Shown: positions 43,554 through 64,000 of the stretch, piece after piece | Numbering within the stretch: position 1 is the stretch's first letter | Layout of the letters: the number at the start of each line of letters is the position of its first letter | Assembly (NCBI RefSeq): GCF_043641665.1 | Contig: NC_092200.1 | Span: 15,337,694-15,401,693, forward strand | Reading direction: 5' to 3' | Source of the DNA: Enoplosus armatus | Taxonomy: Eukaryota; Chordata; Actinopteri; Centrarchiformes; Enoplosidae | Length of the DNA stretch: 64,000 nucleotides | Position numbers and translations under genes: made by a program | The notes under the pieces: model-generated | Database searches by the model: none | Told to the model about the DNA's origin: nothing | The model's input: only the letters and a program-made list of their open reading frames with translations

Positions 43554-46360
43554 CATCATGAAATATGCAAGCATTTCAGCATTTTTGCTCCTCTGTTTAA
43601 AAACAGAAATCATGGATTTTCTTTTTTTTTTTTTTATTTCCTCCCCACTGCTTACTGGCTTTTTAAAAGAGACTAAAAGTGTTTTTGAGAGGATTTTATA
43701 GTTGAAGCGCAATCTTCTTTTAAAGCTCTAGTTCTATAGAGCTTCTAAAAGGCAAGAGTAGTATTGGGGTCTGGTGCCTGAACCCCCCCCCCCCCCCACC
43801 CCCTCGTTGGACCCTTAGTAATTGTTGCAATTTTTGCGTGCTTGCATGGCTGCCTCTGAAGATGTGAAGACTGCTGTGACCACCCTCTGTCACCACACAT
43901 ACACACACACACAAGGACATTTTAGCATGGACGATCTGTCTCTTAATTAGCCTTTTAAAAAATATATATATATAATCAACAAAAAGGCAAAGTTTTCAGG
44001 GTGGACGGCCCAGAGTAAGAGGCATCATTGGATCCTCCTGTTTGGATAAAGACACGATTTAGGAAAAAAGACTGTCATGAAGTTCATGTGGAAGAGCTCC
44101 TATATCAAAAGGAATATGGGGACTCTAAATTGAAGTAAAAGAGTGAATTGTGTGTGAGTGTGGTGGCCCCCTTGACTGTAGCCCACTGCCTCATTTGGAA
44201 AGTAAGATAGACACCAGGATAACAAAATCACAGTTTTCAATGGTTTGTCTGTGCTCGGCTGATTCTCTTTTGCCTCTTTGAATTTTGATCTTGGACTGTA
44301 AAGTGTCTCCAGTCCTATGAAGCCACTGTGGTTTACAGAACACCAGACGTGATCATGCTTATTTGCTAACATGAAGATCACATTGACTTTTACCCTTCAT
44401 TTATATGCATCACAATAGACAAATACCCCTCCAGTGCACCTTGTCATGAGCATTATCACTGCAACATGATGCATACCAAATGAAACTGACATTTTAACCA
44501 TAAAAATCAAAGACGGCATAGATATTTGGCCATCTTTTGTTGTAATAAGGTCCAAAGGACATCTCACTCATATGTACATTCCTACATGTACTGAAAGAAC
44601 CTGTTGTCAGCTTCTCACTTAAGAGATCCTTGCATTATTGCAAACATATAATAATGTTAGATTGTGGCAGTAAATGTCCTTCAATGTTCCATGGATAATG
44701 AGTTTCATTTTATTTAGTTCAGTGATCATAAAGGAGATTAGAGGCGCTTGACTAAAAGTATCAAATTTTCTTGAGTGACTTGAAGGCAACATATACAAAC
44801 ATACAAATATTTCATGCAGGAGTGGCAGGAGTGGCAGGAGTGGAGACTGTCCTAGTAAAAGAAAATAAGCATTAAAAACATTTTTGAGGGGCTGATAGGT
44901 CCAAAGTATTGTTAGAAAATTAACATTTTGCCCATGTTTAATCTCATTCTCAGGTTTTGTGCGGAGATAAGATAGTTTGATAAAGGTGTGTGTATAAATC
45001 AGTAAAAGAAGCTGTTTGGAGAAAAAGAAAACTAGCCTGATTCACATACAAGTAGTGATTATAAGACTCCATTAATGAGACACTAATGTGCCACAGACCA
45101 AATAATGTGTGGAAACCTTCCACAGTTCAACTCCTCAGCAGTCTAAGGCCTGTTTGGAGACTGACAGCAGTAGCGAGCCTGATGATGCATCGCATTGTTA
45201 TATGTTGTGTTTTTTTGTTTTTGCACCCCCACCTTCCCCTTGTCCTTTTTTGCCCTTAAATGCTTCAGGACATACATACCCCTTTTTTCCAAAATGTCAC
45301 ATCTAACTCCATTGTTTCTAAACTCTGGTGCTTATTCTTTCAGTCAGTGGTCTAAACGCAGGATTTAAAGCTATGGCAGTGGCACGCCATTCTCCTTGTT
45401 TTCTCCTCTCTCGCATTGTGCTTTTTCAGACCACTGCAAACGGCAACAAGCTGCTTTAGACTTTTTTTTAGGAGGAGCTTGTGATTACTCAAGTTATCAG
45501 TCATGTATATAAGGTATTCAGCTGTCCCTGCTGAAGAGCTGCAAGGAGGGACGACCGTATGAAGAAAAATATTTACTGTAGCAAAAGGAGCCGACTTTTA
45601 AGAGAAGTTAAAACTGCATAACTTTGTGCTTCCTTTTGAACAGAAACCTGTAATCAAAGAAAAATCAACTGTGTATGTGAATATTCATTGTATAAAGATA
45701 ATGAAAGTAAATAAAGTACTTAAATATTATAATTAATTACACAGAGCAACCGCTCCATTGATGGAAATCTGTGATGCCTTTTGTTCTTATCAGAAATAGA
45801 TGGGACATTTCAGGTTGCCTTCATCATAGCAAGTGACAAGATTGAAGTATCACCTGGACAGGTGTATTCCCTCAAAGCAAAGCTGTTTCATGGTATTTTA
45901 TATCATTTCAGTGCGTGATAATGCAGCAGGGAGCTTACTACTGTGCTGACTGCGGTTAAGGCCATCTGAAATGCATCCAAACTGTAACATATCGCGTGTA
46001 GATACACACTGTAAACACCAACTACACTGTACAGAATGCCCCTTTACTGGAGACGATGTGTATAGAAGATTCATTTTTAATCTGCTTTCACCCATTTTAA
46101 TGAAGAGAGATGGATTTATGAGATACAAATAAATAAGTGAATTAAACCCCCCCTCCATGACCATGCTTTCTTTCTTTTGTTGAGTGATTATTGAGGGATG
46201 AGAGGCCTTCTGCTCAGGATTCACAACAAAACTGTTGACAATTTTTATTCTGTTCTTCAAGAGAAATAACACAATATGCTGTTGGTTCATCCTTTGTTCT
46301 GATAGGATCTTGCCTGTGGAAAGAACCATATTTAATAAACGTATCTGACCATCTTTACAT
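43322..46360 (+). other. wwp1: wwp1 3' untranslated region with alternative poly(A) signals
   Basis: No coding frame of interest follows the TAG. AATAAA signals occur at 45710–45715 and 46334–46339, the second followed by a GT-rich stretch. The 3' UTR would thus be about 2.4 or 3.0 kb. It contains (CA)n(TA)n at 43493–43551, a C run near 43783, and a minus-strand open frame (45898–46329) without recognisable homology. Confidence 0.55.
43493..43551. repeat. (CA)n(TA)n compound microsatellite in the wwp1 3' UTR
   Basis: About 11 CA units followed by about 18 TA units. In RNA the alternating UA can pair with itself and is likely length-variable. Confidence 0.97.
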
Positions 46361-46935
46361 CTGGTTTGAGTTTATTTCAGTGTGTTTGTGTGTGATTAAT
46401 GCTAATAAGAGCTGTGATATTATGTCTGATATCTGCAGGCTTTAGCTAATGTACAAATCAAGTATGTATGAATATATTTTTTATTAGAGGCATGAAATCA
46501 CCTTACCAACAAAAGGACTAGTGTCACAAGGAATGTGCTGAAGACAAACTGCATAAGGCCACAGTTGTAAACTAATTTAGTAACAACAACTGCAATCTCA
46601 GTGGCAACACAAATGTGTTTGTCCTGTTTTTTGCTATTGTCTCATTATCAAGCGGCTAAGTTCACCCTATGCTGGTGAAAAAACAACCATTGTTAAATCT
46701 TGCCACCAATGCATCTTTAGCATCTGGTGTAAAGAAATATGTAAAGCCTAAACTGTGTTCTTCGCCATCCCGCATTCCTCTTGATCAGTGACAATGTTCC
46801 CATGTATTATAGCCCAGCAGTGTGCATGTTGTAGTTTTAATTTAACTAAAAGCTGGAAGATTGGACATAGCCTTATTATCTCTTAAAAGGCATGAGTGAT
46901 CTCTGTGTGCAAGGCCACTCACAAATTCTACAGGA

Positions 46936-46941
46936 TTTATT
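46936..46941 (-). terminator. rmdn1: rmdn1 polyadenylation signal
   Basis: AATAAA on the minus strand (TTTATT on plus), about 100 nt beyond the rmdn1 stop. It gives a short 3' UTR that faces the wwp1 3' end. Confidence 0.7.
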
Positions 46942-47038
46942 CATTACAAAATCAGAAAGAGAAAACATTTTGTTAGCAGTGATTAACAGTCCAAATGTCC
47001 TCAAAGGTGTCATATTCCACTCAATGGTACTGACAGCT

Positions 47039-50000
47039 TCACCCTAGCTTCTTCAAGAGGTCAATAGCCTCTTTGTGGACCTGCAGAGGAACAAATATAC
47101 TGTAAACCAACTGAATAGCTTCCTCACCATGAACTACATTACATCTGGATGAAAACACAGTAAATCAGAAGCTAGTAGTCTTGGTGTGTGTACCTCTTTA
47201 TCTTCATCTGTGTGAGCGGGGTATTCTTTTGCTTTGGTTAGCCAAAGTAGTGCTTTCTGTTTGTCTTTCATGGCCATGTAGGTCTTCCCGAGCATTAGCA
47301 GGTTTGCACTGTAGAAGTTTGGATCAACTGAGAAAAATAAAAAACAATGTAGGCAAGCTGAAAGCATTTTAAACCTTTAAAGAAATAATTTATTGCAGCA
47401 CACAGGAGATGAGCAGTTTTTAAGTAATTGCCTGAGGGACTTTATTAGTATGCTGTGTTTTACCTTCTTCAGCCTTCAGGAAGAATTCCAAAGCCTGAAA
47501 GAGGCCGAAAAACACGACGTCACCCACATTTGTAAAGATGTTTGTAACTCCCCAAGCCAAAACCAAAAAGTGACAAATAACTGATGTCATTTCAGCCTGA
47601 AGCTGTTTTAACTGTCAGTTAGTAACAAAACAAAGGAGGGGTGGTATAGAGAGTAGAGCCCTCACCTCCTCATATGTGGACGTAGGTGGTGATGAAAAAA
47701 TGACAGCCGCCACCTTACGTTGATACCATGGCAGCTCAGCAAAAGCAAAGCACCTAAGAGTGAGAAGACACACACATTTCCCTGAATAATAAAGCCTAGT
47801 GACTTAAACCTCTAATAATAGAGAACATAATTATTTGGCACAAATGCAACATTTTGGACATAAGGCTTGATATTGCAACTAAAGTGTGTCTTGCTGGATT
47901 TTTTCAGCCATGATAGCAGCATGTGTCACCAGTGTCACCATGTTGGTCCAGACTGAAATATCTCAACTAAAGACCTTTTTTCACCGCAGACATGTTTGAC
48001 ACGTCATTGCAGGAAATACACAAAATGTTTTTTTAGTAATTTCTATTCATTATAACTAATAAAGCGCAGAACTTCTTGTGCATCACAACAAGTGTGTGGT
48101 TGTGCAGTAATATCCAGTAAACAGATGAGAGCTGACTCCCACCCTGTTAACCTCTAATGGAAAATAAGGGGAAATGCAACAACATTGACATGTACAGTTT
48201 TTGCTCCAAAACAGCAAAATTATTATTTCCCCCTTTGAAAGAACATATGGTAAAGATTTGAATCTTTAAGTCTCATGCAATTTGTTTTTAAATTGTTCCT
48301 GTCCATCTGGTTTACATCCAATTCTGTTTGCATTTTGGGAGCCTCAAAGAGTGACAACTGCAACCCCCCCCCCCCCCGCCCCCCCAACACTTACTGATGT
48401 GAAGAGTCTCCACCCTCACCACTGCCACAGCAGAAAAGCTCACTTCCTCAGCCTCCAAAAAGTCTTGGATAAAACACCCAGAGTTGTCAAAAGTAAAACA
48501 GACTCGGCTGTTCTAAGCTTTTATCCATGTTTGACTTGATGTGTACTGAACTTTCAGGTGCCCCTGAAGCAGCTGTATAGGAAAAACATGTTACACCAAT
48601 GGTGTGTTACAGTAAAAAAAAAAGACTCACCAGTAACCCAAAATATGCATGGATGTGGCATCTCTGGGATTGAGCTGGATAGCTTTCTACGAAAAAGCAA
48701 TATGTTTCACTTCAGAATACAGATATATGTGATACAATAATAATAAGACATTGACCCAAATGTCCTCTCACCTCTAGATGTTCCCTGATGATGCATGAGT
48801 TTGAAATTTTCACCTTGACTCCCTCGTACTCCCCAACATCACTGAGACATACTGCAAACCACTGTATTAAGAGAGGAAGAATGTTGAGAGTTTGGTCAAA
48901 CCTCACCTGGTGGAGGTGAATCAGTAGTGCCCTCTCGGTGAAACCGCCGTCTTACTTTGTGCGCTGCAAAACACTTCTCGTCTTTTTCCAGTGCCTTCTT
49001 TGCATATTCAAAGGCCTCATAAATCAGCTCCTTCTTCCACTGGGCCTCCGTGTTGGGCAGGAGGGCCACGTCACGAGATGCCCGGGCCAGCCTCCACAGG
49101 AACTCTGCATCATCACTGCATGGACACGCATACCACTTGCATGAGTTTACACAGATATATGTGACAAATCAATTAGTCATTATTGTCCACCTCTGATATT
49201 ATAGATGCAGTGCACATGGCAACTCAATCACAACAAACTCATTATGTGTGTAAAATGTTTGACTTTCGTGCCCTCTGGTGGTAGTGTCACAAAAAGACAC
49301 TGTGGCAGAGGGCAATGTACTCAACCTTCAATAAGACAGACATTATGCAGGGATAGAAATGTCAAATAAATAATATAATGCACCAAAACAGGATACATTC
49401 CAATGCATTCTGGTGATAACAGAAGGGGAAAATATGAAAAGTGAGAACTTGGTTACGGCCTCTTTACCTGTCCTTGTACTGCAGCAGCAGGTGATACAGC
49501 TTCTCTGTCTCTGCACAGCTGTACAGGTAGTCAGCCTGCTCCAAAACCTCCTCTTCACAGACACAAAACACGACAGGAGATTCAGTCAGAAACTGTCTTA
49601 CGTTCACTAGACTAAACCTCAACTCTCTCTCGCCATTTTCCTTCACCCTGTCCCAAACGTTCTCATCAAAAGAACTCAAGTATGTGTATATTGATAACAT
49701 GTTGATTAGGATTGTGGTACCCTGAATTAACATGTTTGTGTGCCAAAATCTGTATGTGACAAAGGTATCACACATCTTGCTCAGCTTTCCAAATACCTTT
49801 TTCTAAAGCGAGGACCACGGCTGAACTCTGCACTCTGTGATAAGCTTTGTAACCCAGACAGGATAGTGCAGGGAACCCCAGGAGGAATGCAGCTCTTCCG
49901 CTCTGTGCACAAGAGAGGAAGAGACACTTGATCTTGATCAGTCATTTATACTGGTGTTTTCCATTCATAGTAGTATTTTACATGGGCAGTGTTCAGTTGG

Positions 50001-50504
50001 TTCTTAGAAATGTCTCTTCATATGATGGTGTGTGTGTCATTTGAACACAAAATACCATTTTGAGAAGACATAACAGTAGTTTGAATTTAGAGAATATGCT
50101 TTCAGAAAATGTGTGTAACTGAGAAAAACTGTAATCCCCATGGGTTAATTAATCTTCTGCATTTAAACCATCGAAGCACAGAAACAGCTCTCTGACAGCA
50201 CTAAAGCCCTTCTGCCCTTCATAAGCATACAAGCAATCGCTTTTGCAATGTCTGCTCTTCCAAAGCGTAAATTCACGAGGCTGGGCATGTGTAAGAAGGT
50301 CAAAGTGAACAATTCTAACAGTTTCCTGCTGGGTAACAACAACAAGTCCGATGAGTGAGAATAAAATGCATCGCTATTTACAGTCAGCGCAGTGGCGGTC
50401 CTTCTTAAAGTTGTCCAGTGATACCGGTGTGTCCTGATGCTTTTAGCACCAGATGCCGAGAATAAAGTCCTGCTCACACACCGCGTTAACACTATTCCAG
50501 CCAT
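47039..50504 (-). CDS. rmdn1: Regulator of microtubule dynamics protein 1 (RMDN1/FAM82B)
   Basis: Ten exons on the minus strand: 50504–50382, 49902–49797, 49552–49468, 49115–48956, 48861–48772, 48686–48631, 47753–47666, 47494–47464, 47327–47194, 47080–47039. They join in phase to 304 aa (human 314). Residues 1–41 are Arg/Ser/Thr-rich without acids, like a mitochondrial presequence, followed by a hydrophobic stretch (AAFLLGFPALSCLGY). The body matches RMDN1 throughout: VLEQADYLYSCAETEKLYHL, LWRLARASRDV, WFAVCLSDVGEYEGVK, AIQLNPRDATSMHILGYW, VDPNFYSANLLMLGKTYMA and YPAHTDEDKE. These form the TPR-like helical repeats of the family. RMDN proteins associate with mitochondria and microtubules, and their molecular role is poorly defined. 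It is convergent with wwp1 and divergent from copine A. The exon 3 acceptor is a weak AAG site. The start has few alternatives. Confidence 0.95.
49269..49281 (-). promoter_or_regulatory. Candidate CTCF core motif
   Basis: The minus strand reads CCACCAGAGGGCA, which fits the vertebrate CTCF core (CCAC-NAG-RKGGCA) at every constrained position I recall. It lies in rmdn1 intron 3. A second AGAGGGCA half faces it 25–30 bp away within an imperfect palindrome. Motif presence does not prove occupancy. Confidence 0.45.
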
Positions 50505-51494
50505 TGTGGTGCAAACGCGAAATGAACAGATTGCACAAACTGTCTCACAAACTTAAGGGCCGTTCTGCAAACACAAACAGAGAACATTCAAGAACATAAA
50601 CAAAAAACGTTGCAAAAGGTTAATAATTGGGAATGTTTGTCTCTTGACAAACACATATACATTATATTGTATTATATAGCTTGCCTTAAAATGTACGTGT
50701 TACATTTTTAACATATATTTATAATTTTCATGTAAATATTTTATCCTTTATAGTCTTTTAGCACAACCTCATTGCATTTCACTCCACATATTGTTTGTGT
50801 ATGTGACAAACAAAACCTTTAAATCCCAACTGTATATTCACTTTTAGCCAGACTTTAAGGCGGTTTACAACGGCACATTATAATTACAATAGAGAATGAA
50901 ACAACAGAATGAAACCTTAAACATGATGTTTTTATCGGCTGAAAATAAGTTTGAAGGCAAAAAAAGGAGAACACAATAAATGCTCTATTAGCTAAATGAA
51001 CATCTACACATTATATTTTTCATGTTACAGCAATATCTTACATGTTAATTAGCTACCACGGCATCTTAATTTGTCAGCGTGAAAATATTATTACAAAATT
51101 TCTTTCTTGAATGCACCCCGGAGAAGTCTGTCTCCTACATTGTGCAGTCGACACGAAACAACAAACACTTGTGAGGGTTCCGCTGTGACTTTACACTGGT
51201 TATTTTACCGTGCAGTGTCGCCACAAAGTGTCCATTTTAGCACAAATGTATCAGACACACATAAACGAGTGGTCTATTATCATCAAGCAAACGTAAGAGA
51301 AAATTAGTTGCGAGTAGAACGACTAAAGTGAATAGAATTTAGCTATGTTAGCTGGATATACTTGGGGCGCTGTTGAGTGTCGGCTCCACCCCCGGGTTGC
51401 TCAGCTGTTCATGTCAGATAAACGTGAGCTACGTACTTATGTGCGACCAGAGGCGGCCAAAATTGTATGTTTTTCATCAACTAAAGCGAAAAAG
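50505..51494. promoter_or_regulatory. Divergent rmdn1 / copine A promoter region and copine A 5' exon
   Basis: Head-to-head intergenic segment. The end nearest the copine is CpG-containing (GGGGCGCTGTTGAGTGTCGG, CCACCCCCGGGTTGC, AGAGGCGGCC) and stops at a splice donor, GCGAAAAAG|GTAAAT, with the last exon base at 51494. This is a good candidate non-coding first exon for copine A, whose ATG exon starts at 51934. The rmdn1 end is AT-rich with no TATA box I trust. Confidence 0.45.
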
Positions 51495-51947
51495 GTAAAT
51501 AAGCCTGAGCAAACTTTCAACTAATGTGAAGAAATAATATCTTGATGGAGAGAGTATCGGATGGCAGTATTAGTTTTGGTGCTCCAGGCATCACCACACC
51601 CACCTAACTAACTGGCACTGCTTGCATATCTGAACTAATTAACGCTAAGCTAAAGCTAAAGCTGAGCTCATATAACGGCAATAAATTCCGTCCTAAAGTC
51701 GTAGTTCAAGTTCTCTATGTTTTATTTTTCATTTTCATGTTGTTATCATTGTACAATTTTTAATATTTGCCTCAGTAATACAGGGTCTCATACATTGTTG
51801 TGGTGCGTTAAAGGTACTTTCTGTGATTACCGCTAAGTAGCAATACCACAATATAAAAGTACTCCATCATGTCAGAAGTTCTACTGTCAAAAACCTCTGA
51901 CAATATTTGTTTGTTTGTGTGTGATCATCTTAGTACAAGAAGCTGCC

Positions 51948-57127
<5,180 letters not shown>

Positions 57128-57228
57128 AAATATGGGTTAAATGAACCCAAATACCTCATATTTACTGCTTATCTGCATCTCCTACACCCTCTTTCTGCAT
57201 TTAATGTATGGACTGGTGCAAATCAATG

Positions 57229-57435
57229 AATAAAAAAGAAAGAAAAGATGGATGTAGGGTAAAAAATAAACAATATAATAAAAAAATATAATTAACCTCA
57301 AATCTGTGACTGGAATTTTCGGTAATGTTTTAAATTTGATTTGACTTGATTTAAATTGCATAAAAGAAGAGCTGCTGTGATCAAGAGACGTGATGGCTTG
57401 TGTAGTGCATGATAACACCAAGCAATCCCAATAAA
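57229..57435 (+). terminator. Copine A polyadenylation signals
   Basis: AATAAA at 57229–57234 and again at 57430–57435, about 100 and 300 nt after the stop. Confidence 0.55.
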
Positions 57436-57439
57436 AGCA

Positions 57440-58400
57440 ATCAGAATATACTCTGTGGACTATAAATTAAACACTTGACATGTTGGTATGGCTTTGCTCA
57501 TTAAATGTCACCATTTCTTGTATATTTGTAGTTGACACAAGTCCTGGTTGCTTCTGTACACGAGAGCGAAGTTTATGATGTGATTAAAAATGAGTTTGAG
57601 CATGATGTTTGATTTAGTACAGTTTGAGCTTTGCCCTGATACTGTGGGTTTTTGGAACATGCTGACTGAATTTGAGGGAATGTGGGAGCAGTTATAAAAA
57701 GTGTCATTCCAGTTACAGCTGTTGTGACATTGGAGATCAATGAGATGCACCAGCATCTGCTGCAACCTACAGTGAAAAGAGAAGAGATTTTTAGTCAGAT
57801 ATGTATATTTTTCTCTTGCATTAGCTCTGTCAGAGCTGATCTATGTTCACTGCAAAGAGACTGAACTGTGACCACAAAGACGTTGCTTCCTCTGTGACTG
57901 ATGAAGGACACATTATGTCACAACTAGTAGACATAAGTCACTTCACAGTCCGATAAGCTATATTTTGGTTTATCTAGCTTTCCACCAAAATATGTTACAC
58001 ACTGTATGGACCTGTCAATAAAAATAACATACTAGTACTACCATTGAATGAATGTGTATCTGTGGTGTTTGGTGGATGCTTATCCAGTACTAAGACTGTT
58101 GTGGGTCAAGTTGGATGCAACAAAGATAATCAACCAAAAACTCTTCATGTCACCCTTCGAACAGGTGAATCTGGAAGTTAAGTCCAGGTTGAAGGCTATG
58201 TGACTGGGAAAAGTAGGCCTGTGGGTTCATTGCATAACTTTCTCAGTGTACGCAAAGTCTCTCCACATGTAATCAAATATCCACGTTTGTGATCATGTTG
58301 TTAACCGAACAATGCATAATATTTCGCTATTTATTGTTCACCTACTTTACTATATTTTGTTGTAAACCTGCAAAATGATGACTGCATTGCTCTTGCCTGC
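57440..58400. other. Intergenic between the tandem copines
   Basis: No gene, RNA or clear repeat is visible. AT-rich, becoming GC-richer toward 58400. Confidence 0.5.
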
Positions 58401-58409
58401 AGCAGACTG

Positions 58410-58529
58410 ACGGATGTTCCTCTAACTGGAAACGAGCGCACTGGGCACCGCCCACCCCAGAGTTAGCTGGCCAGTCTGTCCTTTCTACCAACACCAAAAC
58501 ATAGCAGACACAGCTAGCTAGCTAACAAG
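58410..58529 (+). promoter_or_regulatory. Candidate copine B promoter and non-coding first exon
   Basis: A short GC-rich segment (GAGCGCACTGGGCACCGCCC, CACCCCAGAG) ends in AGCTAGCTAGCTAACAAG|GTAGGA. The donor at 58530 could splice to the acceptor CCTCCAG at 59400–59406, seven bases before the copine B ATG. Confidence 0.45.
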
Positions 58530-59406
58530 GTAGGACATAAAAAGCGAAGACCCCTTTTGACATAATGTGTTCGATGGCTAAATAAATACAGACATAAAGG
58601 TTTTATTAACTACTACTAATTTATTTGACTGACATCGTACATATCTTACACTGTTCTTCGTGTCATGTGACCGTTAACTATAGCTAAAACGAAAATAACG
58701 TTAGCGTTTGGCGTTTACGCGTTCAGGTCAACATTAACATTAACATTAACAAATTGAAGTTATATAGAGTGAGTACCCGTTACACTTTATCTATTTGAAT
58801 GACAATAAATGTGAGTGAGGCGTCTTATTATTGCGGGACGGCCGCTGTAAGGTAACGTTAGCCAGCGTTACATAGCTAACTTAGAGCTCGCTTTGACTCG
58901 CGATGCTCCAGCTAATGCTAGCCCCGTTTGAGACGGCATATGAGAGACTAGAGACTGATGAGCTGTGCATGCTCCTCGCGGGAGCGCGCACTGATAAAGC
59001 GAAAGAGCCATGCTAGCTATTGTAATGATTTCTAAAAACGATATAATTTTCCTTGTCGGGTTCATCAGTAATGCTAAATGATCTGGAGTCTTTAGTTTCT
59101 GAAAGTTTGGAGTCATCAGTATTTTGTTTTTATCAAATCTGTCAAGTCAAAGTCGATCAAATAGAACGTGCTGATAACACAATTTGATCCCTGTCACAGT
59201 TTGGTTTGAAGTGTCCATACTGAGTGTTAAGGGGTGATTGCATTATTTGCCATACATATTACATTAATGGAATTCACATTGACAGCCAAAATGGCCCAAA
59301 ATAGGTCCAAACCATTTGATTGACAGATCTCCACAAGTGTTTCACAAGAAGCCCTCTTTATAAGTCATACCTTATAGTCTTATAACTTAGCGTGTGTGTC
59401 CTCCAG
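58530..59406 (+). other. Candidate 5' intron of copine B
   Basis: Contains GTTAGC/GCTAGC-rich and CpG-containing sequence (58700–59000) that may also be promoter. No coding signal is visible. A 82-codon minus-strand frame here shows no homology. Confidence 0.35.
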
Positions 59407-59412
59407 GCTGTG

Positions 59413-64000
<4,588 letters not shown>

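Noticed and set aside
45898..46329. Minus-strand 143-codon frame in the wwp1 3' UTR
   Set aside because: Longest unexplained frame in this area but with no recognisable motif, and composition like the surrounding UTR; treated as chance.

Overview
The window is vertebrate nuclear DNA, almost certainly from a teleost fish. Signs of this are multi-exon genes with GT–AG introns (some only about 90 nt), long CA, CT, GACA and TAA microsatellites, Tc1/mariner termini, an L2-type LINE fragment, hAT-like debris, and an agouti paralogue placed as the fish-specific asip2 is. The species cannot be named from the sequence alone.

Five protein-coding genes were rebuilt exon by exon, with reading phase checked at every junction. 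From left to right they are: asip2 (agouti-signalling protein 2, + strand, 6053–10275, 3 coding exons, 139 aa); wwp1 (C2–WW4–HECT ubiquitin ligase, + strand, 24598–43321, 23 coding exons, 952 aa); rmdn1 (regulator of microtubule dynamics 1, − strand, 50504–47039, 10 exons, 304 aa); a complete copine of cpne3 type (copy A, + strand, 51948–57127, 15 exons, 541 aa); and a second tandem cpne3-type copine (copy B, + strand, 59413–63541, first 10 coding exons, running off the right edge).

Layout: 1–6.0 kb is intergenic DNA full of old transposons and dispersed repeats. asip2 follows. The stretch 11–18.5 kb is intergenic and holds an unusual degenerate GGTTCT/AGAACC array and a telomere-like CCTAA tract. 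A CpG-containing candidate first exon for wwp1 lies near 18.55–18.73 kb, followed by a long first intron, a 57-nt non-coding exon with a small uORF, and then the coding exons. wwp1 and rmdn1 converge tail to tail. rmdn1 and copine A diverge head to head from a roughly 1-kb intergenic promoter region. The two copines share identical exon phases and nearly identical exon lengths.

The genes do not form a pathway. They are a conserved block: WWP1–RMDN1–CPNE3 are neighbours on human 8q21, while ASIP and ITCH sit in the paralogous 20q11 region. An agouti gene beside wwp1 therefore marks the agouti ohnologue absent from tetrapods, the most informative biological point here. I found no evidence of a new multi-gene system. 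The more unusual local features are a nine-cysteine agouti domain, degraded C2B calcium loops in the copines, an intron of copine B that is almost pure CT repeat, a perfect 27-bp-arm inverted repeat just after a wwp1 splice donor, a GC–AG intron in wwp1, and a possible CTCF site inside rmdn1.
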